In this document: positions 1-10,468 of the stretch, piece by piece | Layout: each line of letters starts with the position of its first letter | How positions within the stretch are numbered: position 1 is the first letter of the stretch | DNA from: CAWFKS01 sp963816435 | GTDB taxonomy: Bacteria; Pseudomonadota; Alphaproteobacteria; Rhizobiales; Rhizobiaceae | DNA length: 64,000 nucleotides | Assembly (NCBI GenBank): GCA_963816435.1 | Contig: CAWFKS010000023.1 | Location: 1 to 64,000, forward strand | Reading direction: 5' to 3' | Translations under genes and position numbers: made by a program | Notes under the pieces: generated by a model | Database searches by the model: none | Told to the model about the DNA's origin: nothing | Seen by the model: the letters and a program-made list of their open reading frames with translations, nothing else

Positions 1-2
1 GC

Positions 3-566
3 GCGGCCAAGGCCTCACGCGAGCGGCCGAAGGCGTATCTACGTGGGCGCGGCATCAAGCTGCCATCTTCCGCGCTGCGACCTGTCGACAGGGCAACTAT
101 GCGAGCCATCACGGGCACGAATTTTCCTGCCATGGTGGCACGGGTGACCGACAAGCACGGCCGGTGCATCGGAGCGCACGTCACCTATCTACGCCGCGAC
201 GCGAGAAGAATGCGGTCGGAAGGACGGTAAGATACGGCGCATGCTTCGGCGAAACACCCGGTCGTCTCATCGGTCTGCAAGAGAGCTCATCCGAGAAGCC
301 ATTCGTGATTGGAGAGGGGGTAGAGACTGTGCTTCGAGCGCGATGCAGCTCGCCGGTCGCCCGGCGCGGCCGCATGTCGCTCAGCGCCTGGAGAAGGCTC
401 CCCTACCAGAAGCGGCGGAATACATCATTGCGGCCGACAATGACCCAGCAGGCCTCAGGGCCGCCGCCGCTCTCGCTGCTCGGCTAAGGCTTGAGGGTCG
501 CCGCGTCCGCGTGCTGTCCCGCCGTCTGAAGGCGCCGACTGGAACGACGTCTCCGACGCAATGATG
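3..566 (+). pseudogene. Broken Toprim-domain primase of a mobile element (5' end outside window)
   Basis: Remnant of a plasmid/phage-type primase with a Toprim domain. The first frame (from base 3) reads through YLRGRGIKLP and PAMVARVTDKHGRCIG, typical of the segment before Toprim. After about base 205 similarity moves to another frame with VIGEGVETVL (the Toprim acidic motif, bases about 309-340), then to a third with IIAADNDPAG (the Asp-x-Asp motif, about 427-456). At least two frameshifts and in-frame stops break it. It is followed by a broken RepA-like ATPase, the usual neighbour in integrative elements. That it is a dead gene is seen directly; the family assignment rests on these motifs. 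Confidence 0.7.
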
Positions 567-652
567 CTAAGACCTGTTGGCGGGCAGCGCTTGATGCCGA
601 CGATGATCAGCAATCAACCGGGTCAGCTTTCGCGCTCAAGGAAGCCAAGTTC

Positions 653-1550
653 ATGGACCTCAGGTTCCCGAAACGGCAATTACTGTTGCGCCCCTGGTTG
701 CCGCAAGGGAGCCTCGCCATGATACGCACCCAGGGGCGAGGGAAAGACGTGGTTCGCGCTTGCCGTGGCAAAGGCCATCGCAAGAGGGCAAGATCTGCTC
801 GGTTGGCGCTGCCGGAGCCGGAAACGCGTTCTCTACGTGGAGGGCGAACTGCCGGGACGCTCGGTGCAATGGCGGTTGGGGAAATTCCGCCGCAGCCCGA
901 ACGGCATGTTCCACATTTTGTGCCGCGACACCTACCTGCTTCGCCGCGAAACAATGCCCGACCTCGGAGAAACCAAAAGGCGGCTGGAACTGAACCGCAT
1001 CATTGATCAGTGTCAGCCGGACGTCATCATCATCGACACGATCTCGACTATGGTGCGTTCTGGCGTGGAAAACGACGCGGAGTCATGGGTGCCGATTCAG
1101 CAGTGGCTTCTCGATCAACGCTGCCAGCTCCGGACCGTCATCTTGATGCACCACGCGGGGAAGTCCGGGCAGCAGCGCGGTACCTCTCAAACGAGAAGAC
1201 GTGATGGACACCATCATCAAGTTGAAGAAGCAGCCTGAAGAGTGCACCGACACCGAAAGCGTATTTGACCGGTGTTTGAAAAAAGCCGCGACTTCTACGG
1301 CAAAGACGCCGAGCCGATGCGCCTGCGGTTTTCCGTAGTGGACGGCCGGGCTTCTTGGAAGGCTGTGCCGATGCGCGACGTGCAGGCGGAAAAGGTGCGC
1401 GAAATGCAGAAGGCGGAAATGATGCAGAAGGACATCGCCCGCGAACTGGGCTTGTCTCAAAGCCGCATTTCTCAGATCACGAAGCGAATTCAGGAGAGCG
1501 CAACCGAAACCGCTGTTCCTTCCCCCGGCCGCAGGGCGGCGGGTTCGTGA
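653..1550 (+). pseudogene. Broken RepA-like AAA ATPase of a mobile element
   Basis: Resembles hexameric replicative helicase/ATPases of the RepA (AAA_25) type that accompany Toprim primases on plasmids and integrative elements. The N-terminal part (LLLRPWLPQGSLAMI) is in one frame; the Walker A region near 725-755 is disrupted by a frameshift. From about 765 a second frame carries KRVLYVEGELPG and the Walker B strand DVIIIDTIS, then VILMHHAGKSG. Another shift near 1180-1275 leads to the C-terminal part (RDFYGKDAEPMRLRF), which ends in a helix-turn-helix-like DIARELGLSQSRISQITKR. At least two frameshifts make it non-functional as sequenced. Confidence 0.7.
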
Positions 1551-1652
1551 GCATGAAAAGGTTTAGCCCTTTAGCTGCCCTAGGCCGCTACTGCGCTAAA
1601 CATCACGGGCACGGCGCGCCAGCGCGCGCCATGCCGCAGCCTAGATGATAGT

Positions 1653-1672
1653 TTAGGTCATTTAGGACCTAA
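1653..1672. repeat. Perfect 7-bp inverted repeat in a TTTAG-rich patch
   Basis: TTAGGTC (1653-1659) and GACCTAA (1666-1672) form a perfect inverted repeat with a 6-base spacer. It sits inside about 130 bases (1558-1690) with several copies of TTTAG/CTAAA, including GGTTTAG at 1560 and CTAAACC near 1678. The patch lies directly behind the broken RepA-like gene. Such a motif cluster could be a replication or partition site, or part of a recombination site, of the decayed element; none of these is demonstrated. I see no gene between 1551 and 2150. Confidence 0.4.
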
Positions 1673-2066
1673 CCCGGCTAAACCCTAAATTTGCTTCTTC
1701 ACGCCGTCATTTCTTCACGGGGAAGCGCGCGGCCGCACGTGACGAAATGGCGACGCGCCAACCGCGCCGTTATGTCGAAAGACCGAGTTAGGCGGTGACG
1801 CACGCCGCCGCTTCTTCAAGTGGACAAAGGCGCAGCGGTTTGGAAATTTGCAAGCCCCGTTCTGTCCCCCGGAAATTCTGCTACCCGGTGCACAAAAGAC
1901 TACAACATACTAAGGGAGGAGTTGTCGGCCAGTCTAACCGAGATCCTGTTCGGGTGCCGAAGCCACGTCCTAGCACCTATTTCCTCTGGCATTGTTGAGA
2001 AAACTCCGTGACCATCTGCACCAACTGTTAACCACTAGCTCGGTAAGGTTGCATTCACTATATGTC

Positions 2067-2081
2067 TTAACCTGACCTAAA
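2067..2081. promoter_or_regulatory. Possible CtrA half-site pair upstream of the Flp pilin
   Basis: TTAA-N7-TAAA, one mismatch from the alphaproteobacterial CtrA consensus TTAA-N7-TTAA, lies 70 bases before the pilin start codon. pilA is a known CtrA target in Caulobacter, which makes the match plausible, but short AT motifs occur by chance. Low confidence. Confidence 0.25.
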
Positions 2082-2150
2082 ATCCTCCAGCCTATGGTGG
2101 GTCTGGCTTCGTAGAAAAGCCACGCACATAGGTCACGAAAGGAACACACG

Positions 2151-2324
2151 ATGACGAAATTGATCCACCGCTTCGCCTCCGATGAGTTCGGAGCCACCGC
2201 CATTGAGTATGGCCTGATCGCGGCTCTTATCGCGCTGGCGATTATGGTCGGGGCCGGACAGCTTGGTAATTCGCTGAGCAACAAGTTCCAGGACATCGCG
2301 GCCACGCTGGACAGCGCCGGTTAA
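2151..2324 (+). CDS. Flp/Fap-family type IVb pilin
   Basis: A 57-residue prepilin. The basic leader MTKLIHRFASDEFG ends in Gly, followed by ATAIEYGLIAALIALAI: the Flp prepilin peptidase site with Glu at +5 and Tyr at +6 of the mature pilin, then the hydrophobic helix that builds the filament core. Mature length is about 43 residues, normal for Flp pilins. GAAAGGA precedes the ATG, and a clear terminator follows at 2415-2444, so it is probably monocistronic. No cpa/tad assembly genes occur in the window, so export would rely on a tad locus elsewhere. Recognition of the family is firm; function in this strain is inference. Confidence 0.9.
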   Translation: MTKLIHRFASDEFGATAIEYGLIAALIALAIMVGAGQLGNSLSNKFQDIAATLDSAG

Positions 2325-2414
2325 TCCGGCAACCCCATAACGAGATCGCGGCGTTCGCGCCGCCCAAGAAAGGGCACAGCCCTTACGTCCAAATGTTACA
2401 GCAACGGACATTTA

Positions 2415-2444
2415 GATCGCTCCCTTCGGGAGCGGTCTTTTTTT
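2415..2444 (+). terminator. Rho-independent terminator after the Flp pilin
   Basis: CGCTCCC and GGGAGCG pair around a TTC loop, extended by the GAT/GTC flanks, and are followed by seven T residues. Placed 90 bases after the pilin stop codon. Confidence 0.85.
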
Positions 2445-2745
2445 ATCCGCTTTTTGTCTGAGAAACAAAAAACCAAATCACACAGGCGGACGACGAAGAC
2501 GTTCGTCGTGAGGCCGAAGCTCGTCAAGCTGGATGGCGCAAGGCACGATGGTGACGAATGCCGGTGTCCGCCAGGACAACCCCTGGGCGCTTTGGCAGCA
2601 TCCCCAACGGTTGTCGCATCCGCGTAGCGCCACGCACACCTGACGCCCATGCTCCGCGGCAACGCGCTCCCTTGATCCACGCTGGCGTCCGGATCAGAGT
2701 GCGTGGTCGGGATGGGAACGAAGGTCCAAGTGGCAAGGGGGAGCA

Positions 2746-3258
2746 ATGCAACGGGATCTGGAAGGCGGCTGTCTGTGTGGAAAAGTCCGCTATCAAGCCA
2801 ATCAGCCACCGCTCTGGATAACGGTTTGCTACTGCCGGTTTTGCCAACGCGCAACCGGCTCCGACCGCATGATTGAACCGATATTTGAACGTGCCGAAGT
2901 CGCGTTCACCAAGGGCTCGCTCGCCGTGTTCACCCTCCCTTCGGAAGGCAGCGGGCAAGACATCCATATTCATTTCTGCGCAGACTGCGGCACCAAGCTC
3001 GCGCTGACGTTCGCACGTTGGCCGGATAGGCTGGGAATTTATGTCGGCACGCTTGATGACCCGGCTGCCATTCGGGTGACCGGCGAAAACGCGAAGCAGA
3101 TTTTCGTGTCGGAAGCCCGGCCCGACACAGTAATTTTCGCTGGGCTGCCCACCTATTTTCGGCATGCGACCGAAACCGATGGCCGCCCAATTGATCCCAT
3201 CGTGCCGGATGAAGCCACTCGGGCGGATGCCTTTCGCGAAGGTTTTCCGGCACGCTAG
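2746..3258 (+). CDS. GFA (glutathione-dependent formaldehyde-activating) family protein
   Basis: A 170-residue cytoplasmic protein of the GFA/CENP-V fold, which binds zinc through cysteines. Visible ligand motifs are GGCLCGKVRY near residue 10, CYCRFCQRATG near residue 30 and HFCADCGTKLA near residue 80, in the spacing usual for the family. Members include glutathione:formaldehyde adduct enzymes, but most are of unknown substrate, so the name should not be read as a proven reaction. It stands alone between the pilin terminator and the tRNA, with no partner gene. The start is preceded by AAGGGGGAGCA. Confidence 0.85.
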   Translation: MQRDLEGGCLCGKVRYQANQPPLWITVCYCRFCQRATGSDRMIEPIFERAEVAFTKGSLAVFTLPSEGSGQDIHIHFCADCGTKLALTFARWPDRLGIYVGTLDDPAAIRVTGENAKQIFVSEARPDTVIFAGLPTYFRHATETDGRPIDPIVPDEATRADAFREGFPAR

Positions 3259-3875
3259 GTTAGGCAGAAGCAATTCCTCCTCGTGAAGACCGCACCGAAC
3301 GGGTTTGCATTGCCCCTGTACGCCACGACACGGCCCGACAGGCGTTGTTCGCGGGTTTGGGCGTGTTCCCCCGTGGCGGATAGGCGATGATGCCGCTCAG
3401 CGGCAGCGTGTCGCGGCTGCACGTCAGGCCGTCTGACGGCAAAGACGGGTTGGCGTGAGGAAGTTGGAAAATTCCAGGTGCGCGTTCGGCGCCAGGCGAC
3501 CTCGGCTGAGGCAACCCGGCCTCGCCCGACACCGGACCGGCCCTCCCGTTACGACATGGCGTCACTGACGGCCGAGAAGTCGTTGGGGGTGGTCGGCGTC
3601 AGCTGGATGGCGAATCGCGCTCAGCGCCTGTCTCTCGCCTCACCAGCGCAATTGGAAAAGAGCATCGTCGCCGCCAGCGTTCGGCGTCGTCTGGCTCTCT
3701 CGGTGCACGTGCACAAGACGACGGTCCCCGCATGGCGGGAAGTCTGTTCCCCCTAGGCGACGAAGGTGCCTTTTTCCTGAGGAAGGTAGGAACAGGGGAA
3801 ATTTCTTATCCTCGCCGGTGTTGGTCCGGGGGTTGTCCATCGGGGCCAGAATATTCTAAGAAAATCAAGGAAGTA
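3259..3875. other. Non-coding stretch between the GFA gene and tRNA-Ser
   Basis: About 600 bases in which no reading frame on either strand gives recognisable protein sequence. The stretch touches the 3' end of tRNA-Ser, the position where a tRNA-targeted element would leave its junction. No copy of the tRNA 3' end is visible to its left inside the window. Confidence 0.5.
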
Positions 3876-3965
3876 TGGCGGAGGGAGTGGGATTCGAACC
3901 CACGGTGACATCGCTGCCACGCCGGTTTTCAAGACCGGTGCCTTAAACCGCTCGGCCATCCCTCC
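3876..3965 (-). tRNA. tRNA-Ser (anticodon TGA)
   Basis: A 90-base class II tRNA on the minus strand with CCA encoded. The acceptor strands GGAGGGA (3959-3965) and TCCCTCC (3880-3886) pair perfectly, with discriminator G at 3879 and CCA at 3876-3878. The anticodon loop CTTGAAA gives TGA, and GGTTCGAATCC is the T-arm. The long variable arm is that of serine tRNAs. Its 3' end faces the element remnant at 1-3.9 kb, as expected for an integration target. Confidence 0.96.
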
Positions 3966-4205
3966 GGCAATCATTGCCTGCGAACCGTATGGTACAGAAC
4001 GGCAGCGTTTTCAAGAAACTCGCACGGCAGCGCCGAAGCGCCTCCCGCTGCACAGTCTAACGGGAACGGTCGCCAAAAGGCCGGCGCGCGCGTGGAAATC
4101 GCCAGCCGGCGCTACGCAGCACCAGAACTGCCGGCACCTGGCCGAAGGGCAGGGTGGCCTGGAGCCTGTCCCGTGGACCTCCCATCAGGGTTTCCGCGAC
4201 CGTGC

Positions 4206-4248
4206 CGAAAAACGAAAACGCCGCGACGTCGGGCAGACGTCGCGGCGT
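4206..4248 (-). terminator. Rho-independent terminator of gltA
   Basis: A perfect 13-bp stem (4218-4230 with 4236-4248), loop GGGCA. On the minus strand it is followed by TTTTCGTTTTTCGG. It lies 37 bases after the gltA stop codon. Confidence 0.85.
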
Positions 4249-4284
4249 GATGCTGGTTGCGCCGGCTACATGGCCGGCGGCGCT

Positions 4285-5574
<1,290 letters not shown>

Positions 5575-5709
5575 CGCAATCACCTCTCAATCCGTACAGT
5601 CCATCGTGTCGCGATCCGGAGCGGTCGCGGCTCGGCAAATCACTATCGCGAAAGCGCCTGAATGCGCGCATTTGCTAGCCCATTCGGCGCTGGATGCCAA
5701 GCTTTCAAG

Positions 5710-5739
5710 GGTGCCAATGTTGCATTGCAAAAAGGCACC
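5710..5739. promoter_or_regulatory. Nested palindromes between gltX and gltA
   Basis: GGTGCC (5710-5715) and GGCACC (5734-5739) flank an inner near-palindrome TTGCATTGCAA (5720-5730). The element is 136 bases upstream of gltA and just downstream of the gltX stop. It may be an operator for gltA or a weak transcript-end structure for gltX; it lacks the T-run of a standard terminator. No regulator is assigned. Confidence 0.35.
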
Positions 5740-5756
5740 TGCAATAACTTTCGGCG

Positions 5757-7181
5757 CTAGGTGACGGTCTGGTCGGCAATGCGCGACAGGCTCTCCTCGC
5801 GGCCGAGCACGGCCAGCACGTCGAACACGCCGGGGGACGTGCTGCGCCCGGTGAGGGCTGCCCGCAGCGGCTGCGCGACCTTGCCGAGCTTCAGCTCCTG
5901 CTCCTCCGCGAAGGCGCGCACGGCGGCCTCGGTTTCGGCGGCGTTCCATTCGTCGACCGCCTGCAGCCGGGGCAGGAGGCCGGCCAGCACCGCGCGGCCG
6001 TCGGCATCGAGGAGCTTTTCCGCCTTCTCGTCCAGCGGCAGCGGGCGCGCGGCGAACAGATAGGTCGCGCTGTCAGCAAGTTCGACGAGAGTCTTCGCGC
6101 GTTCCTTCAAGCCGGGCATCGCCGCCAGAAGCTTCTGCCTGCCGGTCGAATCGAGGTCGCCGGGGATGCCGGCGGCGCCTTCCAGATGCGGCAGGGTGGC
6201 GATCAGCAGGTCGGTAAGCGCCTCGTCGTCGGTGGCGCGCATGTGGATGCCGTTCAGCGCCTCCAGCTTCTGGAAATCGAAGCGCGCGGCGCCACGGTTG
6301 ACGTCCTCGATCTCGAACCAGGAGATCATGTCCTCGGTCGACATCACCTCGTCGTCGCCGTGGCTCCAGCCGAGCCGGGCGAGATAGTTGCGCAATGCCG
6401 CCGGCAGGTAGCCCATGGCGCGGTAGGCCTCGACGCCCAGCGCGCCGTGGCGCTTCGACAGCTTGGCGCCGTCCGGGCCGTGGATCAGCGGAATGTGCGC
6501 CATCACCGGCACGTCCCAGCCGAGCGCGTCGTAGATCATCTGCTGGCGCGCGGCGTTCGTCAGGTGGTCGTCGCCGCGGATGATGTGGGTGACGCCCATG
6601 TCGTGGTCGTCGACGACCACAGCGTGCATGTAGGTCGGGTTTCCATCGGAGCGCAGGACGATGAAATCGTCGAGATCCTTGTTGGGAAAGCGCACCTCGC
6701 CCTGGACCCGGTCGTGCACCACGGTCTCGCCGGTCTGCGGCGCCTTGATGCGCACGACATAGGGCGCACCCGCCGGTGCCTCGGAGGGGTCGCGGTCGCG
6801 CCAGCGCCCGTCATAGCGCGGCGGCCGGCCCTCGGCGCGCGCTGTCTCGCGCATTTCGGCCAGTTCCTCGGCGGTGGCGTAGCAGCGGTAGGCCTTTCCG
6901 CGCGAAAGCAACTCTTCGGCCACTTCGCGATGGCGATCGGCGCGTTCGAACTGCGAGACGGGCTCGCCGTCCCAGTCGAGCCCGAGCCATTTGAGCCCGT
7001 CGAGGATCGCCGCGGTGGCCGCGTCCGTCGAACGCTCGCGGTCGGTGTCCTCGATGCGCAGCAGCATCTTTCCGCCGGTGTGCCTGGCGTAGAGCCAGTT
7101 GAACAACGCGGTGCGCGCACCGCCGATGTGCAGGAAACCGGTGGGAGAGGGCGCAAATCGGGTGACGACGGCGGAGTTCAT
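5757..7181 (-). CDS. gltX: Glutamyl-tRNA synthetase
   Basis: Class I aminoacyl-tRNA synthetase that charges tRNA-Glu (474 residues). The HIGH-type motif is in APSPTGFLHIGGARTALF near residues 10-27 and the KMSKS-type motif in AKLSKRHGALG near residue 240. The C-terminal half is the helical anticodon-binding region. The frame is open far upstream, but protein similarity begins exactly at MNSAVVTRFAPSPTG, so the ATG at 7181 is chosen. gltX and comEC are divergent, sharing about 117 bases. Confidence 0.97.
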   Translation of the reverse strand: MNSAVVTRFAPSPTGFLHIGGARTALFNWLYARHTGGKMLLRIEDTDRERSTDAATAAILDGLKWLGLDWDGEPVSQFERADRHREVAEELLSRGKAYRCYATAEELAEMRETARAEGRPPRYDGRWRDRDPSEAPAGAPYVVRIKAPQTGETVVHDRVQGEVRFPNKDLDDFIVLRSDGNPTYMHAVVVDDHDMGVTHIIRGDDHLTNAARQQMIYDALGWDVPVMAHIPLIHGPDGAKLSKRHGALGVEAYRAMGYLPAALRNYLARLGWSHGDDEVMSTEDMISWFEIEDVNRGAARFDFQKLEALNGIHMRATDDEALTDLLIATLPHLEGAAGIPGDLDSTGRQKLLAAMPGLKERAKTLVELADSATYLFAARPLPLDEKAEKLLDADGRAVLAGLLPRLQAVDEWNAAETEAAVRAFAEEQELKLGKVAQPLRAALTGRSTSPGVFDVLAVLGREESLSRIADQTVT

Positions 7182-7298
7182 GGCTGATCCGGAACGGGAG
7201 CGGGCGCGGCAGCGGGGCGGCGCGCAGGTGGTCATTCGTGGGCGTTCATGTAGCATAGGCGACTTCAGGCGCAAGCATTTCGCAATCGGAACGCCGCG

Positions 7299-9662
7299 AT
7301 GGAGGGCGACACCGGGCTGGAGCGGGTGGACGAGCGCGGCCGGTTCGCGCCGGCGCGGCCGGGTCCTCGCGAGCAGGCGCCGGCTGCTCCGCCGCTTGCC
7401 GACGCATATCCGCCGCCGCCGCGGCGGCGTGGCCGCCGGTGGAGCAGCGTGCCCGGGCGCCTCGCGGCGGCCGCGAAGGACGCGCTGACCCTCGAGCAGG
7501 AGCGCGGGACGGTCTTTCTGTTCGTTCCGGTGTTCCTCGCGGCGGGCGCGGCGACCTATTTCCTGCTGCCGGCCGAACCCGCGACATGGGCACTTGCCAG
7601 CGACGCCGCCGCACTGGCAGCGGCCATGCGGCTGGCGCGATCGCGCCCCGTCCTGCGCCTTGCCTTCGCGGCGGCGCTGATCTTCGTTCTGGGGCTTGCC
7701 GCCGGGAAGCTCGAGACCTGGCGCGCCGGGACGCAGATGATGGCCGAACCGATCTCGACACGGCTGACGGGTCGCGTGGTTGCCGTCGAGCACCGGGCGG
7801 ACGGCAGCGCCCGGCTGACGCTGGACGTGCTGAAGACCGAGCGGCCGCATCTGCGCTACGCACCGGAACGGCTGCGAGCCACCGCGCGCGACCTGCCGGA
7901 AGCACCGAGGGCCGGCGACACCATTGCCGGGATCGTGCGCCTGCTGCCGCCGACCGGCCCGCTGCGTCCGCAGAGCTACGATTTTTCCTTCCAGAACTAT
8001 TTCGACGGTCTCGGCGCCAACGGCTTCTTCCTCGCAGGCCCGTGGCCGGCGGCGGTGAAGCATCCGGCCGGCGTGCTAGCGCGCGTTTCCGCATGGGTAG
8101 AGAACGCACGCGCCGGCCTTGCCGCGCGTGTCCGTGCCACCGTGCCCGGCGCGGAGGGAGAGATCGCGGCCGCGCTTCTGACCGGCAGCCGCTCGGGAAT
8201 TCCCGACGAGGCGAGCGAGGCGCTCAGGAAGGCCGGGCTCGCCCACATCCTGGCGATCTCGGGCCTGCACATGGCGCTGGTGGCGCTGGTGGTGATCGGG
8301 GCGATCCGCGCCGGTTTCGCCTTCTTCCCCGACTTTTCGTCGCGCCATCCCGTGAAGAAATATGCCGCGGCCGCGGCACTCGCCGCGGTCGGCCTCTACC
8401 TGCTCGTCTCGGGCGCTGCGGTGGCCGCGCAACGGGCCTTCATCATGATCGCCATCATGCTGGCCGCGCTGCTGTTCGACCGGGCGGCGCTGACGATGCG
8501 CAATTTGGCGCTGTCGGCAATCGTGGTCGTCGCAGTCAGCCCGCACGAGGTCGTCGGTCCGAGCTTCCAGATGTCGTTCGCCGCGACCGCCGCGCTGATC
8601 GCCGCCTATGCCTGGTTCGCCGAACGTCGGCAGGCGCGCCCGCGAAATCCGGACTACAGCGAACCCGGAATGGTGCGGAAGCTTCTGGGCTCCGGCCTCT
8701 ACTTCTTCGGCGGCCTCGCATTGACGTCGCTGATCGCCGGTCTCGCGACGGGCCTGTTCGCCGCCTGGCACTTCCAGCGCGCCGCCCCGCTCGGGCTCGT
8801 CGCCAATCTCGCGGCCATGCCGGTCGTCACCGTGGTGGTGATGCCGGCGGCGGTGGCTTCGGTCGTGGCGCTGCCGTTCGGGCTCGACGGGCTTTTCCTG
8901 CCGATCATGGGATGGGGCATCGGACTGGTTCTCGACGTCGCGCGGTTCCTCGCCGAGCGGGCGCCGTTCGACGATGTCGGGCTCATTCCGGCTGGCGCCG
9001 TGGTGATGTTCGCGCTGGCACTGGTGCTGGCGACGCTGCCGACGACGTGGCTGCGCGTCGGCGCAATCCCGTTCGCCCTGGCCGGAACGGTGCTGGTCGC
9101 CTCGCGGCAGTTCCCCGACGCGCTCGTCTCGGAGGACGGCAGACAGGTCGCCGTGGTGCTGGCGGACGGGACGCTGGCGGTGAATCGTTCGCGCCCCAAT
9201 GCCTTCACGATCGAGGACTGGCAGCGGGCGCTGATGGCCGACCGGGTCGTCAAGCCGCATAAGGCGGAAGAGGGGAGCGGTCCCGCCCCACCGAAGGCGG
9301 GAGCTTCCGCATTCGCATGCGGTCCGGGATTGTGCACGGTCGCAGCCGCGGGTGGCGGGATGGTTGCCTATGCGGAAAATGCCGAGGCTGCGAGTTCCGC
9401 CTGCGCGACCGCCGCAATCATCGTCATCGACGACGCGACGGCCGAAAGCCCGTGCCCTGCCGGTACGGCGCTGGTTGTCACCAAGCGCCAGCTCGCCCTG
9501 CAGGGCAGCGCGGCGATCTATCTCGACCACACCGGCGCGCGCGGGCCGCCGCGCCTCGTCCAGGCCATTTCGCTGCCGCTCAGGCCGTGGCACGACCAGC
9601 GACGCTATTCGCGCGCCGCCCGCGGCCTGGCGCCATGGCGGCGCAGCGACGGCGACGAGTGA
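7299..9662 (+). CDS. comEC: ComEC/Rec2-family competence DNA channel
   Basis: Polytopic inner-membrane protein (787 residues) of the family that carries single-stranded DNA inward during transformation. A Pro/Arg-rich cytoplasmic N-terminus is followed by hydrophobic segments near residues 65-140, an OB-like DUF4131 region (GRVVAVEHRADGSARLTLDV), and the competence core, with AHILAISGLHMALVALVV near residue 320. The C-terminal part corresponds to the metallo-beta-lactamase-like region but I cannot see a zinc-binding HxHxDH motif, so nuclease function there is doubtful. Convergent with lexA, 12 bases apart. Presence does not prove natural competence; no other com genes are in the window. Confidence 0.93.
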   Translation: MEGDTGLERVDERGRFAPARPGPREQAPAAPPLADAYPPPPRRRGRRWSSVPGRLAAAAKDALTLEQERGTVFLFVPVFLAAGAATYFLLPAEPATWALASDAAALAAAMRLARSRPVLRLAFAAALIFVLGLAAGKLETWRAGTQMMAEPISTRLTGRVVAVEHRADGSARLTLDVLKTERPHLRYAPERLRATARDLPEAPRAGDTIAGIVRLLPPTGPLRPQSYDFSFQNYFDGLGANGFFLAGPWPAAVKHPAGVLARVSAWVENARAGLAARVRATVPGAEGEIAAALLTGSRSGIPDEASEALRKAGLAHILAISGLHMALVALVVIGAIRAGFAFFPDFSSRHPVKKYAAAAALAAVGLYLLVSGAAVAAQRAFIMIAIMLAALLFDRAALTMRNLALSAIVVVAVSPHEVVGPSFQMSFAATAALIAAYAWFAERRQARPRNPDYSEPGMVRKLLGSGLYFFGGLALTSLIAGLATGLFAAWHFQRAAPLGLVANLAAMPVVTVVVMPAAVASVVALPFGLDGLFLPIMGWGIGLVLDVARFLAERAPFDDVGLIPAGAVVMFALALVLATLPTTWLRVGAIPFALAGTVLVASRQFPDALVSEDGRQVAVVLADGTLAVNRSRPNAFTIEDWQRALMADRVVKPHKAEEGSGPAPPKAGASAFACGPGLCTVAAAGGGMVAYAENAEAASSACATAAIIVIDDATAESPCPAGTALVVTKRQLALQGSAAIYLDHTGARGPPRLVQAISLPLRPWHDQRRYSRAARGLAPWRRSDGDE

Positions 9663-9674
9663 CCGCCGTCCGGT

Positions 9675-10394
9675 TCAGTAGCGCCTGATCAGCCCGACCA
9701 GCCGGCCCTGCACCTTGACCCGGTCGGGGCCGAAGATGCGCGTCTCGTATTGCGGGTTCGCGGCCTCCAGCGCGATCGAGGCGCCCTTGCGGCGGAAGCG
9801 CTTCAGCGTCGCTTCCTCGTCGTCGACCAGCGCCACGACGATGTCTCCCGGATTGGCCGTCGGCGTGTTCCTGATGATCACCGTGTCGCCGTCGAAAATG
9901 CCGGCCTCGATCATCGAGTCGCCCTTGACCTCCAGCGCGTAGTGCTCGCCGCCCGACAGCATGTCCGGCGGCACGGCGATCGAGTGGGTCTGGTGCTGGA
10001 TCGCGTCGATCGGCACGCCGGCGGCGATACGGCCCATGACCGGCACCGACATCGCCGCACCAGCGTCGTCGTCGTTTCCGGCCGACAGGGCGCGGAGAGG
10101 TTGCGCGGGCGCCCGCCCGCGGCTGCCCTCGATGACGCTGGGCGAGAACCCGGTGGACGGCTTCAATCCGGGGGCGATGGAATCGGGAAGCCGCAGCACT
10201 TCCAGCGCCCTTGCGCGGTTGGGCAGCCTGCGGATGAAGCCGCGCTCCTCGAGCGCGGTGATCAGCCGGTGAATGCCCGATTTCGACGCCAGGTCCAGCG
10301 CATCCTTCATCTCGTCGAAGGATGGCGGAATGCCTGTTTCCTTCAGCCGCTCGTGGATGAACAGAAGCAATTCGTGCTGTTTGCGCGTGAGCAT
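9675..10394 (-). CDS. lexA: SOS repressor LexA
   Basis: A 239-residue repressor of DNA damage genes. An N-terminal winged helix-turn-helix (MLTRKQHELLLFIHERLKETG, residues 1-65) joins the S24 autoprotease domain: cleavage site Ala125-Gly126 in RIAAGVPID, nucleophile Ser160 in KGDSMIEAG and general-base Lys198 in EATLKRF. The frame opens 23 codons upstream, but conserved sequence starts at the ATG at 10394. An SOS box at 10469-10483 implies autoregulation. It lies downstream of moeA with a 144-base gap holding that box, so it has its own promoter. Confidence 0.97.
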   Translation of the reverse strand: MLTRKQHELLLFIHERLKETGIPPSFDEMKDALDLASKSGIHRLITALEERGFIRRLPNRARALEVLRLPDSIAPGLKPSTGFSPSVIEGSRGRAPAQPLRALSAGNDDDAGAAMSVPVMGRIAAGVPIDAIQHQTHSIAVPPDMLSGGEHYALEVKGDSMIEAGIFDGDTVIIRNTPTANPGDIVVALVDDEEATLKRFRRKGASIALEAANPQYETRIFGPDRVKVQGRLVGLIRRY

Positions 10395-10468
10395 GTCGCT
10401 CCCCCGGATCTGCGCTGTCTGGACGAAACCAGAATCACGCCAAAACAAAACCTGAACAAACACTATCT

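Noticed and set aside
3259..3875. Small proteins on either strand between the GFA gene and tRNA-Ser
   Set aside because: Frames of up to about 100 codons lack ribosome sites, motifs and consistent codon use.
7246..9593. Long frames overlapping comEC in other frames (up to 607 codons)
   Set aside because: ComEC membrane segments and its competence core are in one frame only; the others are low-complexity shadows.
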